Assembly (NCBI RefSeq): GCF_932526225.1
Contig: NC_064042.1
Coordinates: 8,301,540 to 8,365,539, forward strand
Reading direction: 5' to 3'
Length of the DNA: 64,000 nucleotides
Source: Nematostella vectensis
Taxonomy: Eukaryota; Cnidaria; Anthozoa; Actiniaria; Edwardsiidae
Position numbers and translations under genes: made by a program. The first letter of the stretch is position 1. Each line of letters begins with the position of its first letter. Below are positions 1 to 11,803 of this stretch, piece by piece. The notes beneath the pieces were generated by a model. It was not told the DNA's origin and searched no databases. It saw nothing but the letters and a program-made list of their open reading frames with translations.

Positions 1-3000
1 TGCATGGAGCAGCCGAAAATCAAGACTCTCGAAAGGACCACACAGACAGCCAGCAACCTATCAGGTCCCTCTCTCACCCCTCCAGTACCTCAGTGTGTGG
101 TATCGGGCCCCGCCAGCGGCCCCTCCCTCAGTAGCCTGCGTACCGCCATGGATATGTGCCTGGATAAGCTACCGACCCTCTTGCAGTTTGAGGTTGAGCC
201 GCCACCGTCGCTGCAGACGCTTATGCCTCGGGTTCTGTCCCAGCTGAGGGCGTTGTCTGTGTACAGCGAGACTAGCAGCGTGGCGACCTCCGAGGATAAG
301 CTCACCGAGAGTCTTGGATACGTCCTCAAGAAGGTGATCTAAAATCTGTTGATAGGTCTTGCGTGACGCATGTCTGTTAATCGGACTTGCGTGACTCCTG
401 TCTGTTGATAGGTCTTACGTAACGCGTGTTTGTTAATCGGACTTACGTGACGCGTGTCTGTTGATCGGAATGCGTGACGCGTGTCTGTTGAACGGACTTG
501 CGTGACGCGTGTCTGTTGATCGGAATGCGTGACGCGTGTCTGTTGATAGATCTTGCGTGACGCGTGTCTGTTAATCGGACTTTCGTGACGCGTGTCTGTT
601 AATCGGACTTTCGTGATGCGTGTCTGTTAATCGGACTTTCGTGATGCGTGTCTGTTCATCGGAATTGCGTGACGCGTGTCTGTGGATCGGAATTGCGTGA
701 CGTAGTCACAATGGAAAGTTTATAAATTAACCCATTGACTCCTGGCTTTTTTGGAGCTGAATTTACAAAAAACAGACTGAAAACAGATACCTCCCCCCCT
801 ATTCTGAGTTTTATACAGCCCGTCAAAGTCAAACACAGCTGCACCTAGTCAGCGGTATCCAAGCTTTCCAACAGTGCTTTGCGGTCCCCACTTTTAATCC
901 CTCGTCGATGTGCTGAAGCCAGCACAAGTTGATGGTTGCTTGTATTTTTCATCAAAAATACAGCTATGAGCATATTAGGAGAGTGTCTCAGGACATCATG
1001 AAGTCTTTTGGGGCATAATTGAGTGCTTTGCTTATGGATATTTGCAAGCAAAGGTGGATTCATGATGATTTTTTCTTGTTTGGCTTTGCCCGGATGAGAA
1101 AATAATTTTCTAATGAATCACCACAGCTCTCCTAAATGGTGTCTTTTCTGAAACCAAATTGATTGCAAAATTGTTTACACTGCTATTCTGGGTCTGTATG
1201 GCCTGGAATTGATTCGTTTGGCTTCGGGGTGAAAAGACTTCTAAAAAACCATCTGACTTTGGGGAGAGGAGTGTTGACTGGCCCTCCCCTCGTGAATTTT
1301 CCCCTGGATCTCCCAGAATGCTTTGCAATACGTAAAGATATTTTCGTGGTTGTACAATCCTTCAAGGAATGGACATTGTGTTTTGAGGCCAAGGAAATGT
1401 ACCTGGAGGATCAGAATAAAGGTATCTATTTGTGTCTTGAGCTGTGTTTGCTGATCTCTCTCCCTTGTGTGGTATTTTGAGCGTTTTATTGAGAGGGGTG
1501 ATTCTGCTTTTCTCTCCTTGTTCGATTTGAGATTTGTCAAAGAACCTGTGCTATTATTTGGCTTAAGAGTAGATGCCAACACCTTGGTTGGATGCATATC
1601 TGCAAGACCATTTATCCCTTAGACTGATGCCTGAGTATCTTCATCTTGTTGTGTTTATTTTGAATTTATGAATTTTTTGGGTTGTGGGTACTTCCCAAAG
1701 CCGGTACAGGCCGGTTCAGGGGTCAATGTGTTAAAGAATGTGGCTCGTCTTTGCATGTAGGGCAAGCATTCCCTTAGTCACTGGTTGTATATCCATGATT
1801 TATGGCTGGATCTTACATTTATCCATGATCCTTTTCAGGAGTGTGAGTGGTTCAACTGCCAGCTGTACCACGTGCGTCACGACCTGCAGACGCTGGAGCA
1901 GTGTGTGCTCGCGGGCTCAGCAGCCATTCCACGTGCACTTGATGACGTGGTCTGGGCGCTGAAACGAGGCCAAGTGCCGTCTTCGTGGCAACACCCCAAC
2001 GAACAGCCCTCGCCACATTCCCTCTCGTCCTGGCTAGAAGGTGAGGGATTGGTTCGTAGGGACGTCCCTAAGGAATTTCTCTGAAACGTTTTATTTTTCT
2101 TTACTACTCTGTCTGAGCTTATGCTACTTTGGTAGCTGCGAAGTATTGCCAACAATTTCCAAGGCCTAAACTCCATGCTTCCGTCATAGTTACATTTAAA
2201 ATAAAAGGAGTTGTAATAGAATAAAATGAAGGCCGTAGAAGTCGTGTTCTGGGTTACCGAACTTCCACTGTACAATCTAGATATCTCTTTGTCAGCTCAG
2301 CCGTCCATCTTAAGATATCATGAGTTTAGTTTAGTATATCTGATGCAACTTTAGGTGGCATCCCACCTAAATATTCCTATGAATTGGCGAATCCAAGGGA
2401 GCAGCAATAACTGGAACTTGATATCCTTGACTAATCAAAGTTTATGTATCGCTCTGCAGCCTTCCATAAGCGTCACAAACAGTTAAGCGGCTGGATTTTA
2501 GAAGGCGTGGTGCCTAAGGTCTCCGATGAGCCGGCCCTGGGGCGAGCACGGCTAAAAACAATCTGGCTTGGAGGCCTGGCGAACCCTGGAGCGATAGTGA
2601 CGTCACTAAGGCATGAGAAGGCCGCCATGTCTGGTGTTGACTATGACGAGGTATGGTAACCATAATAATAATGGGGGCATCTAGAAACACACCTGCGTGG
2701 GAGTAATCGTACTAACAAAAAAAGCGTTTGAACTCTCCGAGATGTTTCGTTGAGGAAATGGGACCCGCTGAGCCGTTACAAATACCCTCCACGAACTTCC
2801 CCAATGTTAAAAGGTTTTCCCAAATCAAATTTCCAGGTCTCGCTGCGATGTTTCATTTCCAAAAAGTATGGGTCACGTGACAGCGAGGGCGAGGAGGATG
2901 ACGGGATCGTTGTATCGGGACTGTACCTCGAGGGCGCAGATTATGACGCCGACAGCGAGCACCTGCTTCTACAGCCAAAGTATGTATTCAGGCGTACCGT

Positions 3001-4431
3001 AGTCTCGAATCCCGGTCAACTAAAATCCTATACATATATCAATTCTGGTATCTTTAGGTATTTTTCAATTGTAGACACCTTTCGCATTATTTTTTTCGTC
3101 ACCGCTTTGTTGCAGGAAAATTTGCATTAAGTGTTCCCATTTCAATTCCTGAACCAGTTCGCACTCTTCTTAACAACTTCTGAACTCTTTTTGGTTGAAC
3201 TTTTGAATTCGTTTGAGCTGTCCTCAAGGGTTTGTTATTTCAAGAATACGCCCTTTCTTCCTCACGGTATTCTCGTCTCCGTCCTCAGGGGTGCTATCAT
3301 CCCACTACCAGACATGCATCTCAGGGCAGTGATCGACTCCGAGGGGAACTCCGGGTCCCAGGAAGATAAGGATGCGTGGTATGAATGCCCAGTCTACATC
3401 AACCGGGTAAGCGGGTGCAGAATATTAGTAATATCACCGGAGTTTTGCGTTTGCGGTTTTCTTCGGTTAGCCAGCGCGATACAGCAGACATATATTTGTT
3501 GTGTTTGAGGAAAACTTTACAAAAAAGGGAATCCTTGAACCAGAAACTTATAAGAGTCTCGAAGATGCGACAACGGTTATACAGCTAGGACGGCGTGAAC
3601 ATCCTCCTGCTAGACAACGTAAGGCTTGGAGTTTCGCGTTGGCGGTTGATATCTATCGGACAGAATGTATATTTACGTGCGGCCTTTTGATTTTTTCTAC
3701 CGTTGCCGTTCTTGTTGCCGTCTTCTTAAAGTACTGTTAAACAGCGCCAGCTGGAAAATATACCGGCGAGACGCTTGCCTAGTAATGCAAGTGCTGTTAG
3801 AACACCATTTTGGGAGGTGCTGTGAAGTGGTTTGCGGACATTTTTGTCTTAGGGTTGACGGAGCATAGCAGCGCCAGCAACGCTGGCTGATGTAAAGCGC
3901 TTTTTACCGGAGTTCTATCTTAGTCTGTGACATAAATAAGCATAAAACCGAGGCACCGGGGCTAACCACTAACAATGCCACATATGTTTTAAGATATGGG
4001 ATAGGCCAGCCCGAGGCGATATTTGGTATGTAGCTCCCTGGAGCGTAGGCGCTATCCTCGCCCCTCACTAATCTTTTCCAAACGTCGTGGAAAGGACTGT
4101 TATGGCGGAGTGTTAACGCCAAATAAGTTTATATAGCTAGAAACATGCCAGAAGTTGCATAACCCATTCCCATGTTTAAATTTTAGGGGTTCTAAGTGAT
4201 ATAACATGTTGAATTTTGCCATTGTTCTAACGAAAACCCGGAGAAAAAAGTTGAAGCATTTTCTGACACTTCTTTTCTTTCTGCGTTCTGTTTCAGGCCC
4301 GGCAGTCCTGTACTTTTTCTCTACCACTCAAATCCGACACGGACCCCGAAAACCTGACTGTTGCTGGGGTAGCTGTGGTTTTAGATCCAGGCGACATTGT
4401 AGGAACCTGGAAATTAGTTCCAAGGTCATAA
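1..4431 (+). CDS. Dynein heavy chain, C-terminal exons (5'-partial, divergent)
   Basis: Six exons chain in phase: 1-333, 1839-2040, 2460-2650, 2837-2979, 3289-3406 and 4297-4431, ending in TAA, for about 373 residues. The reading frame is open at the window edge, so the gene starts upstream. Exons 2-6 follow the dynein heavy-chain C-terminal domain in order: WFNCQLYHVRHDLQTLEQC, then VVWALKRGQVPSSW, WLGGLANPGAIVTSLRHE, GLYLEGADYD, WYECPVYINR and a final VAGVAVVLDPGD strand. In the family this domain follows AAA6 of the microtubule motor ring. Several positions differ from axonemal dyneins (for example WLGGLANPGA where a WLSGF-type motif is usual), so a DNHD1-like or otherwise aberrant heavy chain is possible. 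The 1.5-kb first intron holds a minisatellite; I see nothing coding in the other introns. Family call firm, paralogue uncertain. Confidence 0.85.
345..712. repeat. Intronic minisatellite, ~28-30 bp unit
   Basis: About twelve imperfect head-to-tail copies of a unit containing TTGCGTGACGCGTGTCTGTT fill the start of the first dynein intron. The copies vary by small indels and T/C or A/G changes. The array begins about 10 bp after the donor site and does not copy exon sequence. Confidence 0.85.
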
Positions 4432-4574
4432 CTGAGCAATAGAGAATGTTTGTATATTTTTACGCGAGTTTATAGATTTTGTAAGTTATGACTTTTTACT
4501 TCGTGTATGGTATAAATGAATTGAATTGGCATTTGCCGACTTGTACAGACATGTTAGACGAACATTTAATACAA

Positions 4575-4580
4575 AATAAA
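4575..4580 (+). terminator. Polyadenylation signal of the dynein gene
   Basis: A canonical AATAAA lies 144 bp after the dynein stop codon and is followed by a GT/T-rich stretch (AGTGTGATATAGTGGG). This is the expected spacing for a 3' end. Confidence 0.55.
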
Positions 4581-4599
4581 GCAAAGTGTGATATAGTGG

Positions 4600-5299
4600 G
4601 TCTCCTTTGGTTGGATCTTTAGTTATCGGGCCAACCAGGTCTTAATAACTACTGGAAAAATACCAAAACCTGGACCGGACCCTGGACTGTACTCTGGTCC
4701 CATATTCCCGAGACTCGAAAGCCGGATTCCGCTTCAATACGGCATCCTTTTTCCCTGGACAAAAATACTCTTAATCCATGCTATAGTGTACGTTTTCTCA
4801 TGGACGGTCATCTTTTTGGATTGTATTTGTTAATGAGCGCCGCGCTGACTGTTAATTCGAACATCTTTCCAGTGTGTACAGTGATTTCATGTCGTTAAAA
4901 TTCCCCAAATTTGAGGTGGCGATATTTCGCGACACTTTATTTTCGTAGAAACCAAATTAAATCGGACAGAATAAATGGAATTGAAATGTGCTTTATTCAT
5001 CAAAAACATGCCTCTAACTACAGTTCCAGCGCGTCATTTAAAATGAAATTAAAAGCGAAAATAAAGTGTAATAAGGTAGTCCTTTTGCAGAGTTTTGGAA
5101 GGAATTCATGTATAACATCTAGGCTTGGACGGCACAGCCGTAGCAGGCCACGTAAGGTTGGGGGGAAGGGGGTTATGTATTGTTCAATGTTACCATAGCG
5201 TGCTTGCCCGGAGAGAGCGCCGAACTTGTCGAGCTCGGTTGTTGAAAGTAAAAGCTCAGTGTTGTGTTTAGAGTAGCGCTCAGAATTGTGTCTTAGGAC
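4600..5299. other. Intergenic stretch, possible 5' LTR of the next element
   Basis: No coding potential seen. The 3' part runs directly into the putative primer-binding site of the gypsy element, so part of it may be an eroded 5' LTR. No matching 3' copy was recognised, so LTR limits cannot be set. Confidence 0.3.
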
Positions 5300-5374
5300 T
5301 TGACAATTGGCGACAAGCACTTAAGAACAAGTTCTTAAGATTTGGTGGAAATAGAGCAAGAGAAACCCTAAAAA

Positions 5375-6151
5375 TTGAGTAAGAGATGGGAAGACACGGC
5401 GACATTCGGTAAAGTAAACAAGTTTCACTCGGGCGGCGACTGGGAGTCGTACACTAAACAGTTGGATTTTTATTTCATTGCAAACAACGTAACGGAAGAG
5501 AAGACTAAGAAAGCAATTGTTTTAGTTTATCTGAATCCCGATACGTTCCAACTCTTGAAGGATTTGATACAGCGTGCGAAACCGAAGGACGACACGATAA
5601 CGTATCATGTTATTGTGAAAACACTGAAAGAACACACGAAGCCAGAGAAGTCTGCCCTTGTGGCGCGATACGAGTCCGATAACCGTTATCGCAAACCAGA
5701 GGGGTCCGAAAGCGAGTACGTGGCTACGCTCAAGCACTTGGCTGGAGATTGCAAGTTTTCCGATAAAGTAAGAAGCGAAAGATTGCGAGACAGGTTAGTG
5801 TCTGGAATTAGAGACGACAAGATGTAGAGAGAACTACTAAGAGAGAAACTCGTCGACTTGAACTTTAAAAATGCTGTGCGAAAGTGCCAAACGGTCGAAC
5901 AGGCAAATAAAGATGTCTTGGCATTTAGGACGGAAGAGCTCCATTCCGAGGTGAATACACTGGAGGGAAATAATGGCCAAAAGCAACTTTTGCGAGATGG
6001 AGATACCACAGGGAACCCAAGGAAACCACCCCAGAGTGCAACAGTTTCAAAATGTTACCGCTGTAACGGGAAGCACGACCTACGGTCCTGCGTTTTCAGT
6101 CAATCCAAGTGTTTCTCCTGTGGCAAAATAGGGCACATCAAGAGAGCATGA
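5375..6151 (+). pseudogene. gag: gag remnant with two CCHC zinc knuckles
   Basis: One frame encodes a capsid-like region (KFHSGGDWESYTKQLDFYF, then PEGSESEYVATLKHLAGDC) typical of gypsy gag, with an in-frame TAG at 5825. Two zinc knuckles follow: CYRCNGKHDLRSC and CFSCGKIGHIKRA. The second is interrupted by TGA at 6149, exactly where the fourth zinc ligand should be. No ATG opens the frame; the 5' start is a TTG codon. Confidence 0.85.
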
Positions 6152-6223
6152 CGGCAGCCGGCAGGTCAAGCCCAATGAGAAACCACAGGCAACCCATACA
6201 GGGGTCAAGGTTATGAACAAAAA

Positions 6224-6692
6224 ATGGGAAAGAAAGAGGGTGACGACGGATGGCATGGATTGTATGAAATGGGCTCTAAGCCAACTAGGAAACCCATCAT
6301 TGTCGACATAGAGGTAGAATGGATATCGTTTCAAATGAAACTGGATACTGGGGCTGCTGACTCAGTTATAAGCGAGACCAAATACCGCGAGTGTTTGCGT
6401 CATGTGCCCCTGGAACAAACAGATCTAAAATTGGTTCTAGAACTTGGTTCCGCTTGGAGCCATAACAGTCAAAGTGCGCTACGGAAACCAAGATACTTCC
6501 CTTCCCTTATATGTCATTTCCGGGAATGGACCCACCCTGTTCGGCAGGGAGTGGTTACGTTCAATCACCCTGAACTGGCCCTTGTTGAATCTAACCGCAA
6601 GCAAGAATTTAGAAGATGTACTTATCAGCCATGCTTCAGTTTTCAAGGAAGACCTTGAAACACTTAGGGCATCAGGGCTAGTATCCAGTTGA
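6224..6692 (+). pseudogene. Retroelement aspartic protease remnant, frameshifted
   Basis: KLDTGAADSVIS carries the Asp-Thr-Gly-Ala active-site motif of retropepsins. Near 6440 the frame shifts by one. The second frame continues with LFGREWLRSITLNW, the linker motif that separates protease from reverse transcriptase in gypsy elements. It ends where the polymerase should begin. Confidence 0.85.
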
Positions 6693-7040
6693 AACGACGC
6701 TGTCCCTAAGTTTTTCAAGGCCCGCCCTGTTGCGCTGGCCCGGAAGCCTACTGTGGAGCGTGGTTTGGACTCTGGACAAGGTTTTGGGCCGACTGATGGA
6801 CTTTGGCCTTAGGGTAACAGAAAGAAGTGCACATTTATGCGTGATTCAGTGGAATACTTGGGTCACATAATCTCTGCGGATGGTCTCCATCAGGCCAAGC
6901 CTCTTAAGTATATTATGGAACCAGGAAAGAGAGTTCCATTTACCACGGCAGCACCACTGCAGCGATGATGTCTTTTCCTTGGTGTATTTTCGTATGAAAT
7001 CGAGTACCGGGGAACCTAAGCGCATGCCAACTGTAATGGA

Positions 7041-7973
7041 TTGTCGAGGCTTCCGCTAGTGCAGACACCAGCGGATGAGCCGGACGAGGTGGAACTGCTC
7101 CATATGTCTGTACTTGATGCGTTACCACATGATAGGGAACTTCGCCACGAAACAAACCAAGACCCACTCCTCGCGCGGGTGGTGCGCTTGGTAGAGACGG
7201 GATGTGGAGGGGCTGAGCCTAACCCGGACTTGGCACCTTACAGCAGCCGCAAGGAACTGCTTACTGGCATCACCATGTGGGGTCACCGTGTGGTGGTGTC
7301 ACCCAAGCTTCGGCGGCGAGTTCTTGACATACTACATGAGGGTCACATCGTTATGGTTAAGATGAAGGGAGTAGCACGGGGATACGTTTGGTGGCCACGG
7401 ATCGATAGTGAGATCAAGGCCACCGCCAAGCTCTGCCAAGGTTGCCAGGAGACAGCCCGGAACCCTGCTCGAGCCCCTCTACATCGGTGGGGGTATCCAG
7501 CGCAACCCTGGCAACGATTTCACATCGACTTCGCTGGTCCGGTTGCAGGCCACATGGTGATGGTGGTGTCCGATGCGCATAGAAAATGGCCCGAGTTCTT
7601 CATCATGCACAGGGACACTACCGCACTGGAAACTGTTAATTCCTTGCGTACACCATATGCCCGGATGGGCCTCCGCGAGCAAATAGTAACAGATAATGGG
7701 CCACAGATCAAGTCTAGAGAGTTCGAGCATTTTAATAAGATGAATGAAATTCGACATGTGACAGGCGGAGCGTACAATCCGGCGACGAATGGTCTGGCCT
7801 AACGACTGGTGCAGAGCTTCAAGACAGGAGTCAAGGCTGACCTCACAGAGCGCTCACTGCAGCACAAGCTGGACAGGTTCCTGTTCGCGTACCGTAACGC
7901 ACCCCACGCCACTACTGGTTACAGCCCGGCGCAACTACTTTTTGGAAAGAGGCTGCGATTTAGACTTCACCTG
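7041..7973 (+). pseudogene. Integrase remnant (HHCC and DDE core), stop at catalytic Glu
   Basis: The N-terminal zinc-binding part shows HEGH...GYVWWPRID...CQGC. The core has HIDFAGP (first Asp) and VTDNGPQ (second Asp). At 7800-7802 a TAA sits just after NGLA, the position of the catalytic glutamate. The frame then continues through FAYRNAPHATTGYSPAQLLF, typical of the C-terminal side of the core. The domain is complete in order but inactive. Confidence 0.9.
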
Positions 7974-9594
7974 ATCCTTACTGATGTCAAAAGAGATGTT
8001 GGAAAGTAGCTTTTGCAGGATGAGCACCATTATCTCACCCGTTTCGAGTTTCTGTTTGAAAACATTGGGGGGGGGGCACATGCCCCCAGTGCCCCACCCC
8101 CTGCTACGGCCCTGTGATGAAAATGTTATTCCCAAACTATATGTTTACTCGGCAAAAAAAACATTTCCAATAACGATTGTTTAATAATAATAGTCTTCAG
8201 TGGGATTTTTTAACATGATTAAAAATACATTGCCAACGAAAAGATTCTCAACATGAATTTTCCGTCAATGACTATTAAAGAATCGCTGTTTTACCTGGGT
8301 CGATTTTTGAGCTCCGACTGTAATAATCGAATCAAAAGATGGCTGACAAAAAATAATGTTCGTCGCTAAAATTTGTGATGTTCTCTCATCAATAGGAATT
8401 TTAAAGAAATCCGTTAAGAACCATTTGTCATGTGAAAATCAGCTTTTATGTAAAAGTAAGAGGAGTCTTATTTTCAGGATATTTATTGGTGTCACTCTTT
8501 TATTTCTGATTGACTTATCGGTGGTGGTAATCGTTCAAAAGAACTTTGTCGCCGTTAAAAGCATCCGCCGTTAAGTCAACCCATATGTGACTCGCGTAAA
8601 CAAGACGTAATTGCAAGATAGACGCTTTTCGTTCATATTGTTGTGCCACTCGTTTCCCACGCTGTGGTAGCTTTCAGCAACTCGTATAACATCCTTGTAG
8701 GCTGTATACAAGCCCTAGTTTGACGGGTCTAGTTTCGAACAGGGACCGACCATTGAAATATGGTGCTAAATAACAGGTGTTGGTTTCCGTCTCGATTTTT
8801 CTTTTCCACAATGCAAAGCAGAATCACAGCAACCGCCACCATGGTATATTAAGGCGCTTTATTTAAAATAAAATTAAAAACCTTGTTTTTTTTAAACACC
8901 TAAACTTTAATTAAATAGAAACAAAAAACCTTGTGTCTTCAAACAGCCAAACCTTCATGTCACAGCAGTAACAAGGCGACCATGCTGGGTCTTTTACAGA
9001 GAGGCCTGAAGGTTTGCGCATTTTATTTCGCAAAGAACACCGCGAATTCTAGGGCTGTGCAATCTCCCCGCCTCTAACCAACAGGCTTGGCATTGGTTGT
9101 GCAACCCCTATCTTCTTAAGAGTATAAAATCTCTGGTTTCTTCCACATTTGAACATTGTACGCTTTCAACAAGGAATGAATTCAGGTCCCCACTTTCCAA
9201 GTAGCGATGAAATATTGTCAGGAATGCTTTGATAATGAGATGTTCTGACTAATGAAATTCGAAAAATTACAAAGAGTGATTAGACATACACTCCACAGGG
9301 TTTAGAGTCAATCATTAAAACAAACTGTTTGTTAAGCTTCGAAAACATTCGATTTGCACCAGAAAATGATATAGTTGTACACAACTCACTATAATTTAGA
9401 TATCCAATGAAATTTATCGACATTTTCACATGTGTCAATATTTATTTGTGTTCCCTGTTTCCTCCACGCACTACTCACGCGCAGTGTGAACTTAGTCTAT
9501 TGTATTATTACCAAGCAGCTTTTTTTAACTATAACACAAAGCCTTTTGAAGTGTGGAGAACTTCTAGAAGATTTAAGGTGAGGACTTTTATATG

Positions 9595-9772
9595 TTTAGT
9601 ATAAATCCACTCACTATCACGAATCTCGCCCCTGTACTCACTTTCAATTGGGCCACAGATAGTGAGTAGCGAAAAAGCATGCGTTTTCGCGCTAAAAGTG
9701 GTTATTTATTACTGAGAATTAATGAAATCGTATTTTTTCGAAGGTAGCATGTTTTAGTGGATTTATACTAAA
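9595..9772. mobile_element. MITE-like element, 17-bp terminal inverted repeats
   Basis: The left end TTTAGTATAAATCCACT is repeated exactly in reverse complement at the right end (9756-9772). The 178-bp body has no coding capacity. Short length, perfect ends and AT richness fit a miniature inverted-repeat element. No convincing target duplication was found. Confidence 0.65.
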
Positions 9773-9773
9773 A

Positions 9774-9873
9774 CAATTAGACTACTCGTTCTCGTTTTCT
9801 ATGAGTCAAATAGTCAACACGCCTCGTTGACTGTCTTTTGACTCATAGAAAACTCGAACTCATAGTCTAATTG
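9774..9873. repeat. Imperfect foldback hairpin, ~45-bp arms
   Basis: CAATTAGACTA at the left pairs with TAGTCTAATTG at the right, and TTTTCTATGAGTCAAA pairs with TTTGACTCATAGAAAA further in, around a short ACGCCTC loop. It begins one base after the preceding MITE. Confidence 0.7.
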
Positions 9874-11080
9874 TTAAATAGTTTGTGAATGTATATCTTT
9901 TTTGAAAGGAGTGTGCGACCATTATTTTCTTGATTATTGTCAGTGTACTTATCACAAGAATACGAAAAACACGTTCAATCGACAGCACTCGGTGAGTTGC
10001 ACTGCCACTGTGAATGATTTATATTTGGATCAAAATCTAACGAAAAACCAGCTGGGCCTTCACAAATCAAAGACATGATAGATAGAACCGGCTAGTTTTG
10101 CGTGGATTTCAGGGCCTTCATTATCTTTAAATCTAGTGAATGTGATCCTGTCTAAACCTTTTTCTAAGGAAAACCCCAAGAAAAATGTTGGATAAGAAAG
10201 CTTTCAGAAGGTAAATATCTTCCAAACTTTGATTGTTGGCTTCGAAAATACACTCTTTTTATAAGAACGTCTAATTTCCAATTTAGGCTGAGGCCTTCTT
10301 ATTATTTTTGGAGTATATTTCAATGCAGAAAATGTTCTTCTTAAATTACAGTGTATCTAAAAACATAATTACAATGTCCAAAACATAACCAGCCAATAAA
10401 ATATTAATGATCAATAACAATAATATTTATTTTAGAATGTATCACACAAACTAAACAATATTTTGCTATTGTTTTAGCATGTTTTTGGAATCTGGAGAAA
10501 TCTCAGGCTGATCTTTCTTATAAAAAGATCTTAAAAAAGAGTTTACATAGACATATTTTGACTTTACGGTTATAGTGAGCGTTGGCTGAAAATATCATCA
10601 TTAGCGATAATGCGTTTAAAATTGCTTGGTATCCACGATTAATATCCACGAGCCTCCTGGAAACTAAACAATACTATGTATTTATCATCTCTTTCTTTTG
10701 AAAGAGAACCTTAATGTGCGGTTCTCGTCTCCTCCAGGGTACAATTTGAATCACCGATTCCACACCGGAATTTCACGCTGTTTCTCCTAAAAGAATTAGC
10801 CTACACGTAGAGCAATAATAGTTAAACTAGCACCAGGTAATAACAACGCGTTTTAAATTTGCTAAAGGTGTTTTGCTAAATTTTAAAGCCTTTTCTCACA
10901 AAAGAAGGACTGGATTGGTCAATACACTCTAATGAGAACTGGTGCGCGTGTTTCTCTAAAAGGAAATGAAATCCATCCATGTAAAAAAAAAAACTTTGCC
11001 GTATCCGCTGAAATTAACGAAACGAAAATGATAAGAATTACTTAGGAATTACTTTAAAAACGTACTTTGTATGCAAACTT

Positions 11081-11190
11081 TACATTGTTTCCGCTAGTCA
11101 ACTCCCCTATAAGACTTATAACATTGTTTCCGCTAGTCAACTCCCCTATAACACTTATAATATTGTTTCCGCTAGTCAACTCCCCCACTT
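11081..11190. repeat. Tandem repeat, three ~39-bp copies
   Basis: ATTGTTTCCGCTAGTCAACT occurs three times head to tail with nearly identical spacers, about 600 bp upstream of the GPCR start. Confidence 0.85.
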
Positions 11191-11803
11191 ACGCGAGGTA
11201 GGAGATGGTATTGTATAGACATAGTGTTGTCAGGGACACCTTGCTCTCATTAAGACTCCGAAATAATAACATCGGCCGGAAAATCTCTGATATGTTGCTT
11301 ACTTAAGGATTGAACGAGTTCCGTGGCAAACATGTTTACCGGCAAGATCACATGAATCCCGCAAAAGAGTTTAATCTTTTTACACCATTTTCGTGAAAAT
11401 TTCGCGAGCTGAGTACTGAGATATCGCGTATTTTTTTAATCAAAATTCTGCCTACAGTATTTGTCTTTTTTATTTTTTTTTTTCAATGCAACAAAACATG
11501 CGTCCATCCGTTTAGGAAACTTTGCTAATGGCATTCATTTCGTGACACCTTTCTTTACTTGTCGCACACATCAGTTGAATAGTCTTGTCGTGTCTCTCCC
11601 TCTTCCCGTGGCGAAAAGGCGCACGTGTTCGCAGGCGTTACCCGGCTTCAAACGCTTAAGGACTCGCTCCTCCCATATCTTGGTTTATGGTCTCAAGGCA
11701 ATGTTAGCGGGTGACCCCAGTGGAAATGTAATACTACGTACAAACGGCACGTTGGGTTATACGTTAGCCTTAAGCTGGTTTTCATTCCATGCAGGGCGAA
11801 GCC

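Larger units (their letters stand above)
5300..8009 (+). mobile_element. Decayed Ty3/gypsy LTR retrotransposon
   Basis: Order of parts is primer-binding site, gag, protease, a scrap of reverse transcriptase, integrase. The TTGGCGACAAG at 5306-5316 resembles the ATTGGCGAC start of the primer-binding site common in invertebrate gypsy elements. Stops and frameshifts break every domain, and most of reverse transcriptase and all recognisable RNase H are gone. A remnant of the end of reverse transcriptase (VEYLGHIISADG) is readable near 6848-6885. Homology stops near 8009, followed by a G-run and GC-rich tail. The copy cannot move by itself. Confidence 0.9.
8010..11080. other. Intergenic, AT-rich
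   Basis: Only short frames without recognisable motifs. Apart from the inverted-repeat elements near 9.6-9.9 kb I see no gene, RNA or ordered repeat. Confidence 0.5.

Noticed and set aside
6690-6990. Intact reverse transcriptase in the gypsy element
   Set aside because: Only the YLGHIISADG end motif is readable; no YXDD catalytic motif is present.
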